Made by a program: the position numbers and the translations under genes. DNA of 12,264 nucleotides from an uncultured Collinsella sp. (GTDB taxonomy: Bacteria > Actinomycetota > Coriobacteriia > Coriobacteriales > Coriobacteriaceae), in NCBI GenBank assembly GCA_934646865.1, contig CAKUEU010000051.1:1-12264 (forward strand), read 5' to 3'. The first letter of the stretch is position 1. Each line of letters opens with the position of its first letter. This document shows, one piece after another, positions 1 to 8,521 of this stretch. The notes below the pieces were generated by a model. That model saw nothing but the letters and a program-made list of their open reading frames with translations. It made no database searches and was not told the DNA's origin.

Positions 1-3000
1 ACGCCGCTCTCAAAGATCGGCATGAACTTATCGCCGGGGACATGCTCGGGCACGTTGCGGTACAGGTTGTCGCCGCGGCGCTCGGCATGACCCATCTTGC
101 CCAGGACGCGGCCGTCGGGGCTCGTGATGCCCTCGATGGCGAGTGCGGAGCCGTTGGGGTTGACGGAAAGGTCCATGCTCGGCTTGCCGTCCTCGCCCAC
201 GTACTGCGTGGCGACCTGGCCGTTGGCGATCAGCTGGGCGAGTACCTCGTCATTGGCGACAAAGCGGCCCTCGCCGTGGCTGATGGCGACGGTGTAGGGG
301 TCGTCGAGGCTGCACTGCGACAGCCACGGGGACAGGTTGGACGAGATGCGGGTGCGCACCAGGCGGCTCTGATGGCGACCGATGGTGTTGAACGTCAGCG
401 TGGGCGCATCGGGCGTTGCGTCGACGATGTCGCCGTAGGGCACCAGGCCGAGCTTGACCAGAGCCTGGAAGCCGTTGCAGATGCCCAGCATCAGGCCGTC
501 GCGGGCCTTGAGCAGGTCGCGGACTGCCTCGGTGACCTCGGGAGCGCGGAAGAACGCCGTGATGAACTTGGCGGAGCCGTCGGGCTCGTCGCCGCCCGAG
601 AAGCCGCCGGGGATCATGACGATCTGGCTCTCGCGGATGCGGCGGGCAAGCTCGTGGGTGCTTTCGGCGACGGCCTCGGGCGTGAGGTTGTTGATCACGA
701 AGGTGTCGGCCTCGGCGCCAGCGGCGCGGAACGCACGGGCGCTGTCGTACTCGCAGTTGTTGCCGGGGAACACGGGGATGATCACGCGCGGGCGGGCGAT
801 CTTGGCGCCGCCGTACACGTGGATGTCCTTGGCGCGGAAATCGATGGCCTCGACCTCGGGGGTCTTGCCGGCGCTGCGGTAGGCGAAGACGCCCTCGATG
901 CCGCTCTCCCAGGCCTCCTGGAGCTCGGCGAGCTCGATGACCTCGGAGCCGGTGTCGATGACATAGCCCTCGACGGTGGTACCCAGGGGCTCGACGACAA
1001 CGCCGTCGGCGACCTCGGGCAGCTCGGCGTCCTCGGCGAGCTCGACGATAAAGCTGCCGTAGAGCGGGGTGAAGAGGCTCTCCACGTCCACGTCCTCGGC
1101 AAGCTCGATGCCAATCTGGTTGCCGACGCACATCTTAAAGAGGCTCTCGGCGCCGCAGCCGTAGCCGGGCGTGGAGACGGCCAGGGCGTCGCCGGTAGCA
1201 GTGAGCGCCTCGACGGCGTCGAACGCTGCGAGCAGCTGCTGGGCGTCGGGGCGGTAGTCCTCGCCGTAGGTGGCGGGGGCGATGCGGACGACGCGGTGCG
1301 TGAGGCCCTTGAACTCGGGGGAGACGGCACGAGCAGCCTTGCCCACGGCAACGGCGAAGCTGATCAGGGTCGGCGGAACGTTGAGCTCGCCGGCCTCGTC
1401 CTCAAACGAGCCGCTCATGGAATCCTTGCCACCGATGGCGCCGGCGCCCAGGTCGACCTGGGCCATGAGGGCGCCGAGTACTGCTGCCATGGGTTTGCCC
1501 CAGCGCTCGGCCTCGGTGCGCAGGCGCTCGAAGTACTCCTGGAAGGAGAGGTAGGCGCGCTTGTGCTCAAAGCCGGCGGCCACGAGCTTGGCGATGGACT
1601 CGACCACGGACAGGTAGGCGCCCGCAAACTGGTCGGCTTCCATCAGGTAGGGGTTGAAGCCCCAAGCCATGGCGCTCGCCGTGGTGGTCTCGCCGTCCAC
1701 AGGGAACTTGGCGACCATGGCCGAGCTCGGGGTGAGCTGCGTCTTGCCGCCAAAGGGCATGAGCACGGTCGCGGCACCGATGGTGGAGTCGAAGCGCTCG
1801 GAAAGGCCCTTGTTGGAGGCGACGTTGAGATCGGTGACGAGCGAGGTCATGCGCTCGGCAAGCGTGGTGCCGGCCCAGCTGGGCTGCCACACGCTGCGGG
1901 CGCAGACGTGGGCGACCTGGTGCTTGGGCGCTCCGTTGGAGTTGAGGAACTCGCGGGACAGGTCGACGATGGCGACACCGTTCCAAGCCATGCGCATGCG
2001 CGGTTCGGCGGTAACCTCGGCGATAACGGTCGCCTCGAGGTTCTCCTCGGCGGCGTAGCCCATGAACTCCTCGACGTCACCGTCGGCGACGGCGCAGGCC
2101 ATACGCTCCTGGGACTCGGAGATGGCGAGCTCGGTGCCGTCCAGGCCGTCGTACTTCTTGGTCACGGTGTCCAGGTCGACATACAGGCCGTCGGCAAGCT
2201 CGCCCACGGCGACCGAGACGCCGCCGGCGCCAAAGTCGTTGCAGCGCTTGATCAGGCGGCAGGCGTCGCCGCGGCGGAACAGGCGCTGCAGCTTGCGCTC
2301 GACCGGGGCGTTGCCCTTCTGGACCTCGGCGCCCGAGGTCTCGATGGACTCGGTGTTCTGGGTCTTGGAGGAGCCGGTGGCACCGCCGATGCCGTCACGG
2401 CCGGTACGGCCGCCCAGCAGGATGATCTTGTCGGTGGGGGCGGGGCACTCGCGGCGCACGTGGTTGGCCGGGGTGGCGCCCACGACGGCGCCGACCTCCA
2501 TACGTTTGGCCACGTAGCCGGGGTGATAGAGCTCGTTGACCTGGCCGGTGGCAAGGCCGATCTGGTTGCCGTAGCTGGAGTAGCCGGCGGCAGCGGTGGT
2601 CACGAGCTTGCGCTGCGGCAGCTTGCCCTCGAGCGTGTCGGACACGGGAACGGTGGGGTCGCCGGCGCCGGTGACGCGCATGGCCTGGTACACGTAGCTG
2701 CGGCCCGAGAGCGGGTCGCGGATGGCGCCGCCCACGCAGGTGGCGGCACCGCCGAAGGGCTCGATCTCGGTCGGGTGGTTGTGGGTCTCGTTCTTAAACA
2801 GGAACAGCCAGTCCTGCTCCTCGCCGTCGACATCGACCTTCACCTTGACGGTGCAGGCGTTGATCTCCTCGGACTCGTCGACATCGGTCATGACACCGGT
2901 CTTCTTAAGGTACTTGGCGCCGATGGTGCCCATGTCCATAAGGCAGACGGGCTTGGCGTCGCGACCGAGCTCGTGGCGCATCTCCATGTAGCGGTCGAAG

Positions 3001-3731
3001 GCCTGCTGCACCACGGCGTCGTCGATCTTCACGTCGTCCAGGACGGTGCCGAAGGTGGTGTGGCGGCAGTGGTCGGACCAGTAGGTGTCGATCACGCGGA
3101 TCTCGGTGATGGTGGGGTCGCGATCCTCATCGCGGAAGTACTGCTGGCAGAAGGCGATGTCCGCCTCGTCCATGGCAAGACCGCGCTCGGCGATAAAGGC
3201 GGCAAGGCCGGCCTCGTCGAGCTCGCGGAAGCCGTCGAGCACCTCGACGGGCTGGGGCTCGGGGGTCTCCATGTGCAGCGTCTCGGGCAGGTCGAGCGAG
3301 GCGATGCGGGCCTCGACGGGGTTTACCACGTAGTGCTTGATGGCCTCGATGGCGGCCTCGTCCAAGTCGCCCGAGATCATATAGACCTTGGCGGAGCGCA
3401 CGGCGGGGCGCTCGCCCTGGCTGATGAGCTGCACGCACTCGCTGGCGGAGTCGGCGCGCTGGTCAAATTGGCCAGGCAGGAATTCGACGGCAAAGACGGC
3501 GCCATCGCTTGCGGGGAGCTCGTCATAGGTCACGTCGACCTGGGGCTCGCTAAAGACGGTCGGCACGCAGGAGCGGAAGAGCTCCTCGTCGATGCCCTCG
3601 ACGTCGTAGCGGTTGATGATCCTCAGGGCCTCGATGCCCTGAATGCCGAGAATCTCGGTCAGCTCGCCCTTGAGCTGCTGAGCCTCGACGTCGAACCCGG
3701 GTTTCTTCTCCACGTAGATACGAGAGACCAT
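1..3731 (-). CDS. purL: Phosphoribosylformylglycinamidine synthase, large single-chain type (C-terminus cut by window edge)
   Basis: This enzyme makes FGAM from FGAR, ATP and glutamine in the fourth step of de novo purine synthesis, in the cytoplasm. The minus frame is open from ATG 3731 to the window edge, 1243 codons, close to the usual full length, so only a few residues are missing. The N-terminus (MVSRIYVEKKPGFDVEA) is a PurS-like region. Synthetase signatures follow: YWSDHCRHTTF with Cys222, FKNETHNHP at residues 312-320, GATGSSKTQN near residue 455 and GGKDSMSG near residue 772. The C-terminal glutamine amidotransferase carries the nucleophile Cys1085 in GICNGFQAL and the His1152/Glu1154 pair in ISHGEGRF. 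An AGGAAGG Shine-Dalgarno lies 9 bases before the ATG. No frameshift was seen at the points checked. It is divergent from the antiporter gene and appears to be an ordinary chromosomal gene. Confidence 0.97.
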   Translation of the reverse strand, partial: MVSRIYVEKKPGFDVEAQQLKGELTEILGIQGIEALRIINRYDVEGIDEELFRSCVPTVFSEPQVDVTYDELPASDGAVFAVEFLPGQFDQRADSASECVQLISQGERPAVRSAKVYMISGDLDEAAIEAIKHYVVNPVEARIASLDLPETLHMETPEPQPVEVLDGFRELDEAGLAAFIAERGLAMDEADIAFCQQYFRDEDRDPTITEIRVIDTYWSDHCRHTTFGTVLDDVKIDDAVVQQAFDRYMEMRHELGRDAKPVCLMDMGTIGAKYLKKTGVMTDVDESEEINACTVKVKVDVDGEEQDWLFLFKNETHNHPTEIEPFGGAATCVGGAIRDPLSGRSYVYQAMRVTGAGDPTVPVSDTLEGKLPQRKLVTTAAAGYSSYGNQIGLATGQVNELYHPGYVAKRMEVGAVVGATPANHVRRECPAPTDKIILLGGRTGRDGIGGATGSSKTQNTESIETSGAEVQKGNAPVERKLQRLFRRGDACRLIKRCNDFGAGGVSVAVGELADGLYVDLDTVTKKYDGLDGTELAISESQERMACAVADGDVEEFMGYAAEENLEATVIAEVTAEPRMRMAWNGVAIVDLSREFLNSNGAPKHQVAHVCARSVWQPSWAGTTLAERMTSLVTDLNVASNKGLSERFDSTIGAATVLMPFGGKTQLTPSSAMVAKFPVDGETTTASAMAWGFNPYLMEADQFAGAYLSVVESIAKLVAAGFEHKRAYLSFQEYFERLRTEAERWGKPMAAVLGALMAQVDLGAGAIGGKDSMSGSFEDEAGELNVPPTLISFAVAVGKAARAVSPEFKGLTHRVVRIAPATYGEDYRPDAQQLLAAFDAVEALTATGDALAVSTPGYGCGAESLFKMCVGNQIGIELAEDVDVESLFTPLYGSFIVELAEDAELPEVADGVVVEPLGTTVEGYVIDTGSEVIELAELQEAWESGIEGVFAYRSAGKTPEVEAIDFRAKDIHVYGGAKIARPRVIIPVFPGNNCEYDSARAFRAAGAEADTFVINNLTPEAVAESTHELARRIRESQIVMIPGGFSGGDEPDGSAKFITAFFRAPEVTEAVRDLLKARDGLMLGICNGFQALVKLGLVPYGDIVDATPDAPTLTFNTIGRHQSRLVRTRISSNLSPWLSQCSLDDPYTVAISHGEGRFVANDEVLAQLIANGQVATQYVGEDGKPSMDLSVNPNGSALAIEGITSPDGRVLGKMGHAERRGDNLYRNVPEHVPGDKFMPIFESG

Positions 3732-3915
3732 TGGTTCCTGCCTTCCTGATCGGTTGGGCGTACGGTACGGTATGCGGCAGCGGTCGGTTTGCGGGGCAAG
3801 CCTCGCGGTCGCCTTGAGCCACATGTTTGTAAACCTCACTATGATACGACAGCTCGCGACGCGTTGAGGACGGCGAGGGTGCTACAGTGAAGCGCAAACA
3901 AGAGAAAGGCATCAC
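3732..3915. promoter_or_regulatory. Divergent intergenic region between purL and antiporter
   Basis: This 184-base spacer must hold both divergent promoters. For the antiporter, an extended -10 (TGC then TACAGT, 3880-3888) is visible, with no good -35; it would start the transcript about 20 bases before the ATG. For purL only a weak minus-strand TATCAT (3841-3846) is seen, which would give a leader of roughly 100 bases. That leader contains short repeats of the ACCGTACCGTAC kind but no purine riboswitch core that I recognise. The promoter calls come from motif matching only. Confidence 0.4.
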
Positions 3916-5478
3916 ATGGCATTCGTTTCACTCGCCATCATTGCGCTCGTGGCCTTTGCGAGTCCCTTTATCGCCTCGGCGATTCCCGGAAAGCCCGTTC
4001 CCGAGACGGTCTTTTTGCTCGTGTTCGGCGCGGTACTAGGCCCGCATATGCTCGGCGTCATCCATGTGGACGCCGAGGTCTCGCTCGTGTCCGAGCTCGG
4101 CTTGGCCTTTTTGTTCCTGCTCGCCGGCTTTGAGATCGACCCCAAGAACATTACGGGCGTCGAGGGGCGCTACGGCATGGCGACGTGGGTCGTCACGTTT
4201 GGCATCGCCTGGCTTGCCGTGCGCTTCACGCCATGGTTCTCGGTCAGCCATTTCGACGGTATCGCCGTGACACTCGCGCTCACTTCAACGGCGCTCGGCA
4301 CGCTCGTGCCCATCATGCGCGAGCGCTCGCTCACCGGCACGCGTGTGGGCGATTCGATTCTCGCGTACGGCACGTGGGGCGAGCTTGGCCCCGTGCTCGC
4401 CATGTCGGTGCTGTTGTCTGCCCGTACCGGCATCCAAACGCTCGTGATTCTGGGCCTGTTTGCGGTGGTCTGCGTGTTGCTGGCCGTGGTTCCGAGCCGC
4501 TCCAAGCGCGTCGGCAGCCGTTTCTTTGCGTTTGTCGAGGAGCGCGCCGATACCACCTCGCAAACCTTCGTTCGTCTGACGGTACTCATCTTGGTCACGC
4601 TCGTGGCGTTCTCAGCCATCTTCGATCTCGATATCGTGCTGGGTTCCTTTGCCGCTGGCTTTGTCCTGCGCTATATCATCCCCGAGGGCAATCACACGCT
4701 CGAGACCAAGCTCGATGGCCTGGCCTATGGCTTTTTGATCCCCGTGTTCTTTACCGTATCGGGCGCAAAGATCGACCTGACGGCCGTGGCGTCGCGTCCG
4801 GGCCTGCTCGTGGGATTTATCGTGGCGCTGCTCATCATCCGCGCCGTGCCCATTCTTGTCTCTATGAGCATCTGCCCCGAGACACGCGATGTCTCGGCGT
4901 ATGGCCGCATTACCGTGGCCCTGTACTGCACCACGGCGCTGCCGATCATCGTTGCCGTGACGAGCGTTGCCGTCAACGCCGGCGCGCTGTCGCAAGATGT
5001 CGCGTCGGTCATGGTTGCCGCCGGTGCCATCACAGTGTTCTTGATGCCGCTACTCGCGCAGCTCTTCTACCGTGTGGTCGATGCCGCGCCGGTTGCCGCC
5101 GTGGCAGAAGTTGCCGAGCATCCTTCCGATGCGTTCGATATTCTGCGCGCCCATCACGACCTGGCGAGCCTGCTCGCACGCGAGCACGAACTGCTGACCT
5201 CGCATGGTCACGGGCGCACTCTCGACGGCATGCCTACGATTGATTCCATTGCCGACCGCCTCTCGGCAGAAGCGGCGAGCGAGTGCATCGATGCCCGTAT
5301 TGTTGACGCTGCCCATTTGCTGGCCGAGAAGACCTATGGCGACGAGATCGACCCGTCCAAGCTCACCCCGCGCGAGCGCCGTCGCCTTGAGCGCGCCAAG
5401 CTCGCCGTGCACGAATACCGCCGTCGCATGCTTGAACTCTACGCAAGAGAAGAAGCCGAGGACGACGACGGCAAGTAG
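3916..5478 (+). CDS. CPA2-family cation/proton antiporter with cytoplasmic C-terminal tail
   Basis: This is probably a monovalent cation/proton exchanger of the inner membrane (Na_H_Exchanger family, PF00999), 520 aa. About a dozen hydrophobic helices occupy residues 3-388. Family landmarks are PETVFLLVFGAVLGP (29-43), LAFLFLLAGFEID (63-75), TSTALGTLVPIMRE (123-136), GSFAAGFVLR (243-252) and PVFFTVSGAKIDL (276-288). Where most CPA2 proteins carry an aspartate in the helix after the LVPIM segment, this one has TWGELGP with Glu156. There is no RCK/TrkA-N nucleotide-binding domain of the KefB/KefC kind; residues 390-520 are instead a charged, mostly helical tail ending in EEAEDDDGK. An AAAGG Shine-Dalgarno lies 6 bases before the ATG. 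It seems to be monocistronic and GC-rich like purL. The ion is not predictable from sequence. Confidence 0.88.
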   Translation: MAFVSLAIIALVAFASPFIASAIPGKPVPETVFLLVFGAVLGPHMLGVIHVDAEVSLVSELGLAFLFLLAGFEIDPKNITGVEGRYGMATWVVTFGIAWLAVRFTPWFSVSHFDGIAVTLALTSTALGTLVPIMRERSLTGTRVGDSILAYGTWGELGPVLAMSVLLSARTGIQTLVILGLFAVVCVLLAVVPSRSKRVGSRFFAFVEERADTTSQTFVRLTVLILVTLVAFSAIFDLDIVLGSFAAGFVLRYIIPEGNHTLETKLDGLAYGFLIPVFFTVSGAKIDLTAVASRPGLLVGFIVALLIIRAVPILVSMSICPETRDVSAYGRITVALYCTTALPIIVAVTSVAVNAGALSQDVASVMVAAGAITVFLMPLLAQLFYRVVDAAPVAAVAEVAEHPSDAFDILRAHHDLASLLAREHELLTSHGHGRTLDGMPTIDSIADRLSAEAASECIDARIVDAAHLLAEKTYGDEIDPSKLTPRERRRLERAKLAVHEYRRRMLELYAREEAEDDDGK

Positions 5479-5491
5479 CGTGCCTTTTGCG

Positions 5492-5529
5492 CATGGCTTT
5501 GTTGAGGTTTGGAGCCTAGGCTCGCCATG
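5492..5529. repeat. Palindromic hairpin downstream of antiporter
   Basis: GAGCCTAGGCTC at 5512-5523 is a perfect 12-base palindrome, and CATGGC (5492-5497) can pair with GCCATG (5524-5529) around it. It lies just after the antiporter stop, where a terminator is expected, but no T-run follows. It may be a 3' stabilising hairpin, a protein site or a factor-dependent terminator. Confidence 0.35.
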
Positions 5530-5544
5530 TAAATAATGGAACCT

Positions 5545-5597
5545 TAATTTCCAAAACATCGAAATCTGAAATTAGACAACACATTCTTTGAGTCTAA
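5545..5597. repeat. Two linked inverted repeats upstream of fic (possible operator)
   Basis: TAATTTC (5545-5551) is matched by GAAATTA (5568-5574), 16 bases between arms. Sharing the last bases, TTAGAC (5572-5577) is matched by GTCTAA (5592-5597), 14 bases between arms. Both lie in an AT-rich stretch directly upstream of the proposed fic promoter. This is a layout expected of repressor sites; the winged-helix C-terminus of the Fic protein itself is one possible binder. AT-rich DNA gives short inverted repeats easily, so confidence is moderate. Confidence 0.4.
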
Positions 5598-5598
5598 A

Positions 5599-5627
5599 TT
5601 GCAAATAGTCGACATTTTCGAAATAAT
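5599..5627 (+). promoter_or_regulatory. Candidate sigma-70-type promoter of fic
   Basis: TTGCAA (5599-5604), a 17-base spacer, then AATAAT (5622-5627). The spacing is ideal and the predicted start near 5634 leaves a leader of about 37 bases before the fic ATG. An 8-base palindrome TTTCGAAA (5616-5623) overlaps the -10 and could be an operator half. Confidence 0.5.
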
Positions 5628-5670
5628 GAAAGACGATAAGGCTATTTGATTTCAAAGGAGCGATGAGGCG

Positions 5671-6912
5671 ATGGCGTACAAGACGCTCGAAAAACTCTTT
5701 TATGCAGATTCAAGCTCTGATCGTTATGTTCGCCATGACGAGCTGCTGCACGAACGTCTTACTGCTGACGGCACGGTGCGGACTGGAATTCACCTTGAAC
5801 ATGGTGAACTGTTCGCTTGTGTTCCTTTGGATCTGTCCGTTGCTAGCGAGCGGATCCTCAGAAAAGAACGAAAGATTTCCAACCTGTGGAACAGCTTGCC
5901 TTATGTGGCTTTGGGGGCCTCGATTCGTTCGCTGGTGCTTGAGGAGGTTGTTTTCAGCAACGAGATGGAGGGCGTGCACAGCACGCGGCGCCAGATTGAA
6001 GCAGCGCTGGAGTCTGCGGAGGATGCTACGGCCGAACTTTGCGGTGCCGCCGAAAAGGAACACACTCCTTTTATTGAATTCGCTCGTCTCTATCTTCAGC
6101 TGGTGGATGGTTCAAGTCGTCCCGGCAAACCCGAGGATATCCGCGAGATTTTCGATGCCGTCACTAAGGGCGTGCTTGACCCGAAGGACCGTCCGGATGG
6201 CAAGATGTTCCGTTTGGGTCCCGTTGTGATTGAGAACAGTCGGGGCAAGATTCTCCATCAGGGTGTTTCCTCGGAGCCCGAAATCATTGACCTCCTTGGC
6301 AAGATGATAGAGCTTGGTAATCGCGAAGATGTCCCAAGCCTTTATGTAGCCTCGCTCTGCCATTTCCTCTTTGAATATATCCACCCCTTCTATGACGGCA
6401 ACGGGAGGACGGGGAGATACCTTCTCGCGTTGAGCTTGAACGAGACGCTATCGCAGCCGACCGTGCTGTCGCTCTCTAGGGCGATTGCCGAGAATAAAAC
6501 CGCATATTACAAGGCGTTCGATGTGGTGGAGAGGCCCCTTAACGGCAGTGAAGCTACTCCGTTTGTCGCAATGATGCTTGATTTGGTGGAGCAGGCGCAA
6601 GATGCCGTTCTGAGTGATTTGGTCGAAAAGCGTACGCAGCTTGAGGATCTTAAGATGGCGATCGAAGAGCTCGACGGCTCGTTTACCGAAAGGGCAAAAG
6701 ATATTCTTTTTTATGCGGCCCAGATGCATATTTTCGAAGCCTTTGGTGAGTCCACGCTTGATGGTGTGTCGGGCTATCTCGATGTAACAAAGCCGACAGC
6801 AAGTAGGTCATTGTCAAGCCTAATCGCCGCCGGCTATTTAGAAAAGGTGTCCGCAAGGCCGCTTGTGTGCAGGATGACGGGGTCGGGACTTAATCTGCTC
6901 GGACTAGAGTGA
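5671..6912 (+). CDS. Fic-domain protein (probable AMP transferase) with N-terminal inhibitory motif and C-terminal winged helix
   Basis: Fic enzymes usually transfer AMP from ATP to hydroxyl side chains of target proteins. Of 413 aa, residues 238-249 read HPFYDGNGRTGR, the full catalytic Fic motif with His238, Phe240, Asp242, Asn244 and Arg249. Upstream, SNEMEG (96-101) fits the (S/T)xxxE(G/N) inhibitory motif of class II Fic proteins, with Glu100 expected to block the ATP gamma-phosphate site, so it looks self-inhibited rather than needing a separate antitoxin. Residues 340-413 look like a winged-helix DNA-binding domain, as in many stand-alone Fic proteins. AAAGGAG ends 10 bases before ATG 5671; the ATG at 5663 is out of frame and too close to that site. 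No antitoxin gene is adjacent. Codon use is less GC-rich than purL. The target protein is unknown. Confidence 0.9.
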   Translation: MAYKTLEKLFYADSSSDRYVRHDELLHERLTADGTVRTGIHLEHGELFACVPLDLSVASERILRKERKISNLWNSLPYVALGASIRSLVLEEVVFSNEMEGVHSTRRQIEAALESAEDATAELCGAAEKEHTPFIEFARLYLQLVDGSSRPGKPEDIREIFDAVTKGVLDPKDRPDGKMFRLGPVVIENSRGKILHQGVSSEPEIIDLLGKMIELGNREDVPSLYVASLCHFLFEYIHPFYDGNGRTGRYLLALSLNETLSQPTVLSLSRAIAENKTAYYKAFDVVERPLNGSEATPFVAMMLDLVEQAQDAVLSDLVEKRTQLEDLKMAIEELDGSFTERAKDILFYAAQMHIFEAFGESTLDGVSGYLDVTKPTASRSLSSLIAAGYLEKVSARPLVCRMTGSGLNLLGLE

Positions 6913-7039
6913 GCATCGGTTGTTAGACGAATGGGCGCTCAAAGGACTTGCCCACTATTCCTTTACAGCGCGAAGCTGCTCTTGCATCATTGAAATGCCT
7001 TTGAGACCCCCAATGGGTCCTCGTGTCAAATAGAGGAGA
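6913..7039. other. Convergent intergenic spacer between fic and the TIR/SPFH operon
   Basis: This 127-base gap lies between two converging stop codons, where a bidirectional terminator is expected. Only weak stems are visible: TGGGC (6932-6936) with GCCCA (6950-6954), and GACCC (7005-7009) with GGGTC (7015-7019). Neither is followed by a T-run on either strand, so no intrinsic terminator is called. Confidence 0.4.
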
Positions 7040-8521
7040 TTATGATTCAATTTCGTTCGACACGTACGCCATGAGTTCATCGTCTAAGGCCTTCAAAGAG
7101 TTTTTGATTTCCTGTCTGCGCGCGCGAGCCTGTTCTATTTTTGCGTCACATTCTCGTTTCGCTTTGAATTCGAATGGACCGAAGAAGGAACGTCTGCTCT
7201 TAAGCTCTCGAAGTTCGTTTCCCAGCTGGTCAAATTTCTCTTCGAGCCATTGTTTTTGCGACTTTTTAACAGGATTATCTATCCAATATTTGGCTTGGAG
7301 CTCTGTTTCTTTTTCAGCGCGCTCACGTTCCTTCTTCTTCTCGGGGTCGTATTCGTCACGCTTTGCCATGTCCTTTTCTAACTGTTCTCTCCGAAGCTGT
7401 TTTGCCTCATCGCTAAGGAAAAAGCCGTCGTTTGTTATTTGTTCGCTGGAGTGTCCGTAGTATCCGTAGTATCGGCGATTTGTTCGAACTTTGATGCATA
7501 GCTCCTCGAGAGTGCACAATATGCCCCAGCATCTTAAGAGCATCTCGTCTGTGGTAGTACCTTGTTTGGCGACTTTGCTGTCAAAGAGGTCGATGGCTAA
7601 GCGAGTTGCTTTTATGCAACTATCGTACGCATCTATGCATAAATGAAAAGCTTCTTCTTCGTTGTCATAGTCGAAATCATCTGTCGCGTAGTAATCAAAT
7701 ACACGGACCTTGTTCCACCGTTCTGACCATGCAGAACTGCCGTTGACCGCAGAGGTTAGAATCGTGATTGCGGCATTGTAATACATTGATGAAATATTGC
7801 GCGCCGCAAGACCGGAAAGGTCTTCGGTAAAGGTGTCGAGGAGCTCTTCGATATTCTCGGGTATTTCGGCACTCTCCCCCTGTTCTTTGCTGAGCCTCTT
7901 TACGGCAGCCGTCTGTAATTCGCACACGGCCTCTATATTTTTCCATTGGAGTTCACGCGACTGTAGGTGACTAATGAGCCCCGATTGAATTAACTCTAGA
8001 TTCTTCGCATTCGGTAGATTTGCAAGTTTCTGGCAGAAAAAGTCTGCTTCAGAGTTTGCGATAGCTCGCAAATGCTCAATGAAACCTATCGCTATGTTTA
8101 GCGCGGTGTTTATCTCTTCAAAATCTGATGGGGCTCGATTCAGCAGCTTTAGCATACTAATGCATGCTGCATTTGATTCCGACAAGCGGTCGTTGTCAAA
8201 CGTAAGCTGCCAGTCTATCGCTTTTGCCTTTATTGACCATGCCTCGGCGTTCTTGAGATCAATCTCGAGGGCCATGGAGGCATATTTCTCAGCATCAGCG
8301 TTGTTGCCTGCATTTTGAGCGGTTCTGGCCAGGGCGAGATATCGATCGGCATCTTCAGTGCGGTCTGTTTTCACCGTACCTTCGACTTGGACAACACCCT
8401 CGACCATCATTTTCTTTGCAGTCTCGAGCGTGTATTTCATTCCGCAGCTTTGGCAGACGAAGAAGTCTCCATCCTTGATTATATCTGTGCTGCCGCAGAG
8501 CTCGCATTGCAGCGCCTTCAT
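7040..8521 (-). CDS. Zinc-ribbon / TPR / coiled-coil protein, last gene of the operon
   Basis: This is a 493-aa protein of unknown function, probably an adaptor or scaffold. Residues 6-26 form a zinc ribbon: Cys6-x2-Cys9 and Cys23-x2-Cys26. It is followed by a helix AKKMMVEG (35-42) and VEGTVK (46-51), a signature I remember from TPR proteins of gut bacteria (recalled, not searched). Residues about 55-105 look like TPR helices (ALARTAQNAGNNADAEKYA). The middle is helical without a recognised domain. Residues about 370-485 are highly charged and probably coiled coil. No signal peptide or membrane segment is seen. The ATG overlaps the TIR stop as ATGA, with GGAG 8 bases upstream, so translation is coupled to the TIR gene. 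It may read out or restrain the TIR effector at the membrane scaffold; this is inference. Confidence 0.8.
   Translation of the reverse strand: MKALQCELCGSTDIIKDGDFFVCQSCGMKYTLETAKKMMVEGVVQVEGTVKTDRTEDADRYLALARTAQNAGNNADAEKYASMALEIDLKNAEAWSIKAKAIDWQLTFDNDRLSESNAACISMLKLLNRAPSDFEEINTALNIAIGFIEHLRAIANSEADFFCQKLANLPNAKNLELIQSGLISHLQSRELQWKNIEAVCELQTAAVKRLSKEQGESAEIPENIEELLDTFTEDLSGLAARNISSMYYNAAITILTSAVNGSSAWSERWNKVRVFDYYATDDFDYDNEEEAFHLCIDAYDSCIKATRLAIDLFDSKVAKQGTTTDEMLLRCWGILCTLEELCIKVRTNRRYYGYYGHSSEQITNDGFFLSDEAKQLRREQLEKDMAKRDEYDPEKKKERERAEKETELQAKYWIDNPVKKSQKQWLEEKFDQLGNELRELKSRRSFFGPFEFKAKRECDAKIEQARARRQEIKNSLKALDDELMAYVSNEIES

Noticed and set aside
42..3749. A 1235-codon open frame on the plus strand, very rich in Gly, Ala, Asp and Val
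   Set aside because: It is the mirror of purL in GC-rich DNA. The minus strand has all catalytic motifs of FGAM synthase in one unbroken frame, whereas the plus-strand product has skewed composition and no recognisable domain.
5663..6229. A 188-codon open frame overlapping the start of fic
   Set aside because: It is in another frame than the Fic protein, starts only two bases after AAGGAG, and has no recognisable content.
7005..7019. GACCC/GGGTC stem as an intrinsic terminator between fic and the operon
   Set aside because: The stem has only five pairs and no T-run follows on either strand.
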